From: Desulfobulbaceae bacterium UBA5628
GTDB lineage: Bacteria; Desulfobacterota; Desulfobulbia; Desulfobulbales; Desulfurivibrionaceae
DNA: 9,703 nt
Reading direction: 5' to 3'
Assembly: GCA_002421565.1 (NCBI GenBank)
Contig: DIKC01000157.1
Location: 1-9,703, forward strand
The notes beneath the pieces are model-generated. The model saw nothing but the letters and a program-made list of their open reading frames with translations. It was not told the origin of the DNA and ran no database searches. The translations under genes were made by a program, and so were the position numbers. Shown here one piece after another: positions 7,650-9,703 of this stretch; the first letter of the stretch is position 1, and each line of letters begins with the position of its first letter.

Positions 7650-7679
7650 CATTGTAATACAATGCATTGCGGCGCTCAA
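7650..7679 (-). promoter_or_regulatory. Promoter with overlapping palindromic operator of the RHH antitoxin
   Basis: Read on the minus strand, TTGAGC (complement of 7674-7679) and TACAAT (complement of 7651-7656) are separated by exactly 17 nt, a good sigma-70 match (4/6 and 5/6). The -10 box lies inside a perfect inverted repeat, cattgta-a-tacaatg (7650-7664). A repressor bound there would block RNA polymerase, as expected for autoregulated RHH antitoxins. That the antitoxin binds it is inferred. Confidence 0.65.
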
Positions 7680-7717
7680 GAAGAAAACACCCGCATGGTT
7701 CCGCCCATTTTTTGTCA

Positions 7718-7762
7718 GCCGCGCCCCCGAAACCTGATGGCCGGGGGGGCGGCGCTCTTTAT
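7718..7762 (+). terminator. Terminator-like hairpin at the left edge of the repeat-A module
   Basis: Arms gccgcgcccccg (7718-7729) and the G-rich 7742-7753 pair over 12 positions with one G-G mismatch around a 12-nt loop. A T-rich gctctttatt follows. The left arm and loop (28 nt, 7718-7745) recur with two changes at 9642-9669, so this is part of the repeated module around the toxin-antitoxin operons. Confidence 0.5.
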
Positions 7763-7967
7763 TGGCGGAGGAATCGACAAGCGGGGAACGAAAGGAGGAG
7801 TGGCCGCCGGAAGATTTGCCGGCCTACCGGCTGGAGGCGATCACCTCCTGGGCGACCTGGGCCAGGCCCTTAACCACCGCTTCGGCCCCACCCTGGTAAC
7901 CTGGACCATGCCCGGCAACCAGCATCCGCCCCCACCCCCACTAAAAATCACCCCCCACCGCAAGTAG
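7738..7967 (+). pseudogene. Remnant A of a repeated gene (internally deleted 3' fragment)
   Basis: Bases 7806-7845 match 8708-8747 (38/40), and 7848-7961 match 8836-8949 (111/114). Between these blocks remnant B has 88 nt but this copy has 2, so about 86 nt are deleted and the two halves are in different frames: the left encodes EDLPAYRLEAIT, the right LGDLGQALNHRFGPTLVTWT followed by a Pro-rich tail and a TAG at 7965-7967. A 76-codon frame from ATG 7738 happens to cross the junction but reads the left block out of its ancestral frame. No function is assigned. Confidence 0.65.
7848..7961 (+). repeat. 114-bp direct repeat, copy A
   Basis: Aligned by eye to 8836-8949, this copy differs at only three positions (T/C, G/A, T/C), all third codon positions in the ancestral frame. 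It ends 52 nt before the HigB-like start. The right end is C-rich: two C5 runs and a C6 run. Confidence 0.92.
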
Positions 7968-7978
7968 TCAAAATCTTC

Positions 7979-8007
7979 TTGACGCCATGTCTCTTTTGTG
8001 CGACATT
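7979..8007 (+). promoter_or_regulatory. Candidate promoter of the HigB/HigA-like operon
   Basis: TTGACG (7979-7984, 5/6 to consensus) is followed after 17 nt by GACATT (8002-8007, only 3/6). Initiation would fall at or next to the ATG at 8014, giving a leaderless or nearly leaderless mRNA, which would fit the absence of a ribosome site there. The -10 box is weak, so this is tentative. Confidence 0.3.
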
Positions 8008-8013
8008 ACCGGC

Positions 8014-8310
8014 ATGGAATACGAGATCGAAACGACCAACATCTTTGACCGTTGGCTTGCTGGAATCAAAAGCGTGCAGCACCGGGCAAGGATACTCAAC
8101 CGCTTCGACCACATCCGGCGTGGCAACCTTGGAGACCACAAGAGTTTGGGCGATGGGCTGTTCGAGTTGCGTTTCTTCTTCGGCCCTGGTTTTCGGGCCT
8201 ACTACACCATCTACGGCTGCCGGCTGGTGTTGCTGCTTTGCGGCAGCGGCAAGGATGGCCAGAAGAAAGACATCGAGAAGGCAAGAGCAATCATGAGCGA
8301 ACTGGAGTAG
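8014..8310 (+). CDS. HigB-like toxin of the RelE/ParE superfamily (Gp49-like killer protein)
   Basis: The product is 98 aa from ATG 8014. The pattern GDGLFELRFFFGPGFRAYYTIYG, split around 50-72, followed by LVLLLCGSGKDGQKKDIEKA, is the hallmark of the addiction-module killer family related to HigB/RelE. From the family it is expected to be an mRNA interferase or translation inhibitor, held inactive by the protein encoded next. A start at 7987 would add nine residues; it was not chosen because family members begin at the MEYEIETT-like segment. Neither start has a Shine-Dalgarno. The toxin-first gene order is typical of HigBA-type modules. The stop codon is 6 nt before the antitoxin gene. The upstream flank is repeat copy A. 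Confidence 0.88.
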   Translation: MEYEIETTNIFDRWLAGIKSVQHRARILNRFDHIRRGNLGDHKSLGDGLFELRFFFGPGFRAYYTIYGCRLVLLLCGSGKDGQKKDIEKARAIMSELE

Positions 8311-8316
8311 GAAAAC

Positions 8317-8595
8317 ATGAAAGTGACCACCAGAAAATGGGACGCCAGCGAATACCTCGACAATCCGGAAATGATTCGAGAGTACTTAAGGGTGGCAGCT
8401 GAGGACGGCGACAGCGAGATGCTTACCATTGCCATCGGCAATGTTGCCAAGGCCGTTGGGATGAGCGAGATTGCCCGCAAGACCAACCTGAGCAGGCAAA
8501 ACCTCTACAAGGCATTGGCCCCCGGCAGCTCACCAAAATTCGACACCATCAGCAAGGTAGTATCAGCCCTTGGCTGCAAGCTGGCGGTAGTGTAA
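8317..8595 (+). CDS. HigA-like antitoxin with helix-turn-helix (addiction module antidote family)
   Basis: The product is 92 aa. ATG 8317 has a GGAGTAGGA ribosome site that overlaps the toxin stop codon. The N-terminal half (WDASEYLDNPEMIREYLRVA) and the Cro/Xre-type helix-turn-helix (about 47-68, VGMSEIARKTNLSRQNLYKA) followed by SPKFDTISKVVSALG match the antidote family paired with Gp49-like toxins. It should bind the toxin and repress the operon. Seven nt after the stop begins a 31-nt sequence that also follows the YoeB gene, then a strong terminator. Confidence 0.9.
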   Translation: MKVTTRKWDASEYLDNPEMIREYLRVAAEDGDSEMLTIAIGNVAKAVGMSEIARKTNLSRQNLYKALAPGSSPKFDTISKVVSALGCKLAVV

Positions 8596-8601
8596 CGAAT
8601 T

Positions 8602-8632
8602 CAACGAATTCGGGACAGATCTATTTTTGCCG
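8602..8632 (+). repeat. 31-nt boundary repeat after the HigB/HigA operon
   Basis: This stretch matches 9615-9645 at 27 of 31 positions by eye. It includes caacgaat at the left and agatctRtttttgccg at the right. In both places it starts within a few nt of the last toxin-antitoxin stop codon and runs into a G+C-rich hairpin, so it marks the 3' boundary of each operon. Confidence 0.75.
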
Positions 8633-8667
8633 GGGCGGTTCCACCAGGAACCGCCCCGGCTCTGTTT
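8629..8667 (+). terminator. Rho-independent terminator of the HigB/HigA-like operon
   Basis: A perfect 14-bp stem, gccggggcggttcc (8629-8642) with ggaaccgccccggc (8647-8660), has a 4-nt loop acca and is followed by tctgttt. The design resembles the terminator at 2068-2107. It ends transcription of the antitoxin gene whose stop is at 8595. Confidence 0.88.
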
Positions 8668-8675
8668 AGAGATGG

Positions 8676-8970
8676 CCGATTGAAGAAAAACGTTATCAGT
8701 TCAACGGGCCGGAAGATTTACTGGCCTACCGGCTGGAGGCGATCACCGGTCTGTTGCAGGAGCTTTACGACCGCCACGACGCCGACCCCCCTGGTCCGGG
8801 CGGCCATCGATCTCACCGACAGCTACCGCCAACTGCTGGGCGACCTGGGCCAGGCCCTCAACCACCGCTTCGGCCCCACCCTGGTAACCTGGACCATACC
8901 CGGCAACCAGCACCCGCCCCCACCCCCACTAAAAATCACCCCCCACCGCCCAAACCAGAACCGTTGTTGA
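8676..8970 (+). pseudogene. Remnant B of the repeated gene (frameshifted 3' fragment)
   Basis: The left half reads IEEKRYQFNGPEDLLAYRLE and continues AITGLLQELYDRHDAD in one frame. Then a run of six C (about 8786-8791) shifts the frame by one. The rest reads PLVRAAIDLTDSYRQLLGDL, continues GQALNHRFGPTLVTWTIPGN and HPPPPPLKITPHRPNQNRC, and stops at 8968-8970. Removing one C would restore one continuous frame with a helical, protein-like sequence and a proline-rich tail. No start with a ribosome site fits; an ATG at 8672 is out of frame. The protein family is not recognised. The frameshift could in principle be a homopolymer sequencing error, but remnant A is independently broken. Confidence 0.65.
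8836..8949 (+). repeat. 114-bp direct repeat, copy B
   Basis: This copy pairs with 7848-7961 (111/114) and, over its first 25 nt (from 8837), is identical to 9679-9703 at the window edge. Its starting point is 988 nt after copy A and 842 nt before copy C, each interval holding one toxin-antitoxin operon. Confidence 0.92.
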
Positions 8971-9050
8971 TCTTGTCCTTGTTTGATGTGCCGGGGGCCA
9001 CCTCTTTTCTACCGTCGATTTTCTCGATCTATTTTTTCTATTTTTTCTTG

Positions 9051-9090
9051 TTGCGTAGCAATCGTTGTCATTGTACAGTATTAAGTACTT
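9051..9090 (+). promoter_or_regulatory. Promoter/operator region of the YefM-YoeB operon
   Basis: TGTACA (9072-9077) and AGTACT (9084-9089) lie with centres 12 nt apart. In E. coli, YefM binds paired TGTACA-core repeats with that spacing, so this is a likely autoregulatory operator. A possible promoter is TTGCGT (9051-9056), 17 nt, TACAGT (9074-9079), with the -10 box overlapping the first operator half. TTGTCA (9065-9070) is an alternative -35. The upstream 8971-9050 stretch is T-rich and holds no gene. Confidence 0.55.
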
Positions 9091-9108
9091 ATTTGCCGGG
9101 AGGACGCA

Positions 9109-9363
9109 ATGGAAACAATAAGCTATTCGGCATTTCGCAGCCAACTTGCCCGCACCTTGGACAAGGTGAACGATGATCATAGGCCGGTGCTGATTACCAG
9201 GCAAAACGGGAAGCCTGCCGTGGTCATCAGCCTGGAAGATTACCACGCGTATGAGGAAACGGCCTACCTGATGGCCAGCCCCGTAAACGCCGGGCGCCTG
9301 AATCAGGCAATCGCGGAAGTTGAGGCCGGTAACATCTTCCAGCGGGAGTTAATTGAAGAATGA
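9109..9363 (+). CDS. yefM: YefM antitoxin (Phd/YefM family)
   Basis: The product is 84 aa, from ATG 9109 with GGGAGG 5 nt upstream. METISYSAFRSQLARTLDKV forms the N-terminal DNA-binding part. PVLITRQNGKPAVVISLEDY (26-45) is the family signature. EETAYLMASPVNAGRLNQAI continues into the acidic tail that wraps the toxin. It should neutralise YoeB and, with it, repress the operon. The stop codon overlaps the toxin start (ATGA), which couples translation and keeps the antitoxin in excess. Confidence 0.95.
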   Translation: METISYSAFRSQLARTLDKVNDDHRPVLITRQNGKPAVVISLEDYHAYEETAYLMASPVNAGRLNQAIAEVEAGNIFQRELIEE

Positions 9364-9614
9364 TCATCTCGTGGGCGGAAAAGGCCTGGGAAGATTATCT
9401 GTATTGGCAGAGCATTGACAGAAAAACACTCAAACGGATCAACACCCTGTTGCGGGAGATTTCCCGTAAACCATTCGAGGGCATCGGAGACCCGGAGCCC
9501 TTGAAACATCAATGGTCCGGCTACTGGTCACGGCGGATTGATCGCGAACATCGCCTGGTTTACAAAGTAACGGCTGAGAATATTATCGTTGTCCAGTGTC
9601 GCTATCATTACTGA
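9360..9614 (+). CDS. yoeB: YoeB toxin, ribosome-dependent mRNA interferase
   Basis: The product is 84 aa, the same length as E. coli YoeB. The catalytic residues known from YoeB are all in place: Glu46, Arg65, His83 and the C-terminal Tyr84. Diagnostic segments are WEDYLYWQ (10-17), KPFEGIGDPEPLKH (37-50), GYWSRRIDREHRLVYKV (54-70) and CRYHY at the end. Free YoeB cuts mRNA in the ribosomal A site. The gene looks intact. The 31-nt boundary repeat begins directly after the stop codon. Confidence 0.96.
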   Translation: MIISWAEKAWEDYLYWQSIDRKTLKRINTLLREISRKPFEGIGDPEPLKHQWSGYWSRRIDREHRLVYKVTAENIIVVQCRYHY

Positions 9615-9645
9615 CAACGAATCCTGGATAGATCTGTTTTTGCCG
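9615..9645 (+). repeat. 31-nt boundary repeat after the YefM-YoeB operon
   Basis: This is the counterpart of 8602-8632 (27/31 by eye), starting at the base after the YoeB stop. Its right end continues into the gccgcgcccccg module also found at 7718. Confidence 0.75.
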
Positions 9646-9703
9646 CGCCCCCGTAACCCGATGGCCGGGCGGCCATTTTGGGCGACCTGGGCCAGGCCCT
9701 CAA
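9642..9703 (+). repeat. Repeat module C (mosaic of the A and B modules, cut by the window end)
   Basis: Bases 9642-9669 match 7718-7745 (26/28). Bases 9665-9676 match 8796-8807 exactly. Bases 9679-9703 match 8837-8861 exactly, with about 27 nt of copy B missing between the last two blocks. In the ancestral frame it reads RAAILGDLGQAL, so this deletion is in frame. The left part can form only a weak hairpin (gccgc with gcggc), followed by a short T-run, possibly a terminator for the YoeB operon. Confidence 0.7.

Noticed and set aside
7738..7967. Intact 76-codon small gene
   Set aside because: The frame is created by joining two repeat blocks in different ancestral frames after a deletion, and the ATG lies in a terminator-like hairpin without a ribosome site.
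7806..9703. Integron gene-cassette array with attC sites
   Set aside because: The repeats lack the RYYYAAC/GTTRRRY ends and the long imperfect palindrome of attC sites. Cassettes carry their own promoters and no integrase is in view.

Overview
The window reads as a high-G+C Gram-negative bacterial chromosome. The RTX-type secreted protein, the lipoprotein-anchored ABC importer and the general gene style suggest a deltaproteobacterial (Desulfuromonas/Geobacter-like) host. That placement is a weak inference, because no marker gene is present. No rRNA, tRNA, CRISPR array, transposase or integrase was seen.

Layout: (1) Bases 1-2021 hold the 3' end of a very large repeat-rich RTX adhesin-like protein. 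It is built from a 366-bp higher-order tandem repeat, followed by a calcium-binding nonapeptide block and a type I secretion C-terminus, and is closed by two tandem hairpins with a T-run (2032-2107). (2) Bases 2141-3316 encode a radical SAM enzyme with a SPASM-like Cys-rich C-terminus. Its end overlaps the start of a two-TM membrane protein of unknown family (3300 to about 4360), which is more A/T-rich than its surroundings. The membrane-protein frame has no stop codon of its own: it stays open through a linker (4355-4490) into the next gene. (3) Bases 4491-7141 hold a tightly packed ABC importer operon of the ABC_sub_bind/TrpX type: lipoprotein binding protein, permease, ATPase. (4) Bases 7142-7371 are a gene-free stretch with good hairpins. 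(5) Bases 7372-9703 form a toxin-antitoxin (TA) island. It contains an orphan ribbon-helix-helix antitoxin on the minus strand with a perfect palindromic operator, a toxin-first HigB/HigA-like pair, and a canonical YefM-YoeB pair.

The TA island is the most unusual part. Each two-gene operon lies between copies of a mosaic repeat. A 114-bp core occurs at 7848-7961 and 8836-8949 (111/114 identical by eye) and begins again at 9679, running off the window. Immediately 3' of both complete operons is a related 31-nt sequence leading into a hairpin. The repeat is the decayed 3' part of one protein gene: the copies differ almost only at third codon positions, yet each copy has its frame broken in a different way. 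So TA modules alternate with remnants of one ancestral gene in a cassette-like array, without recognisable integron attC sites.

The other candidate for a little-described system is the radical SAM plus two-TM membrane protein pair, which is translationally coupled and apparently fused downstream to a transporter gene.
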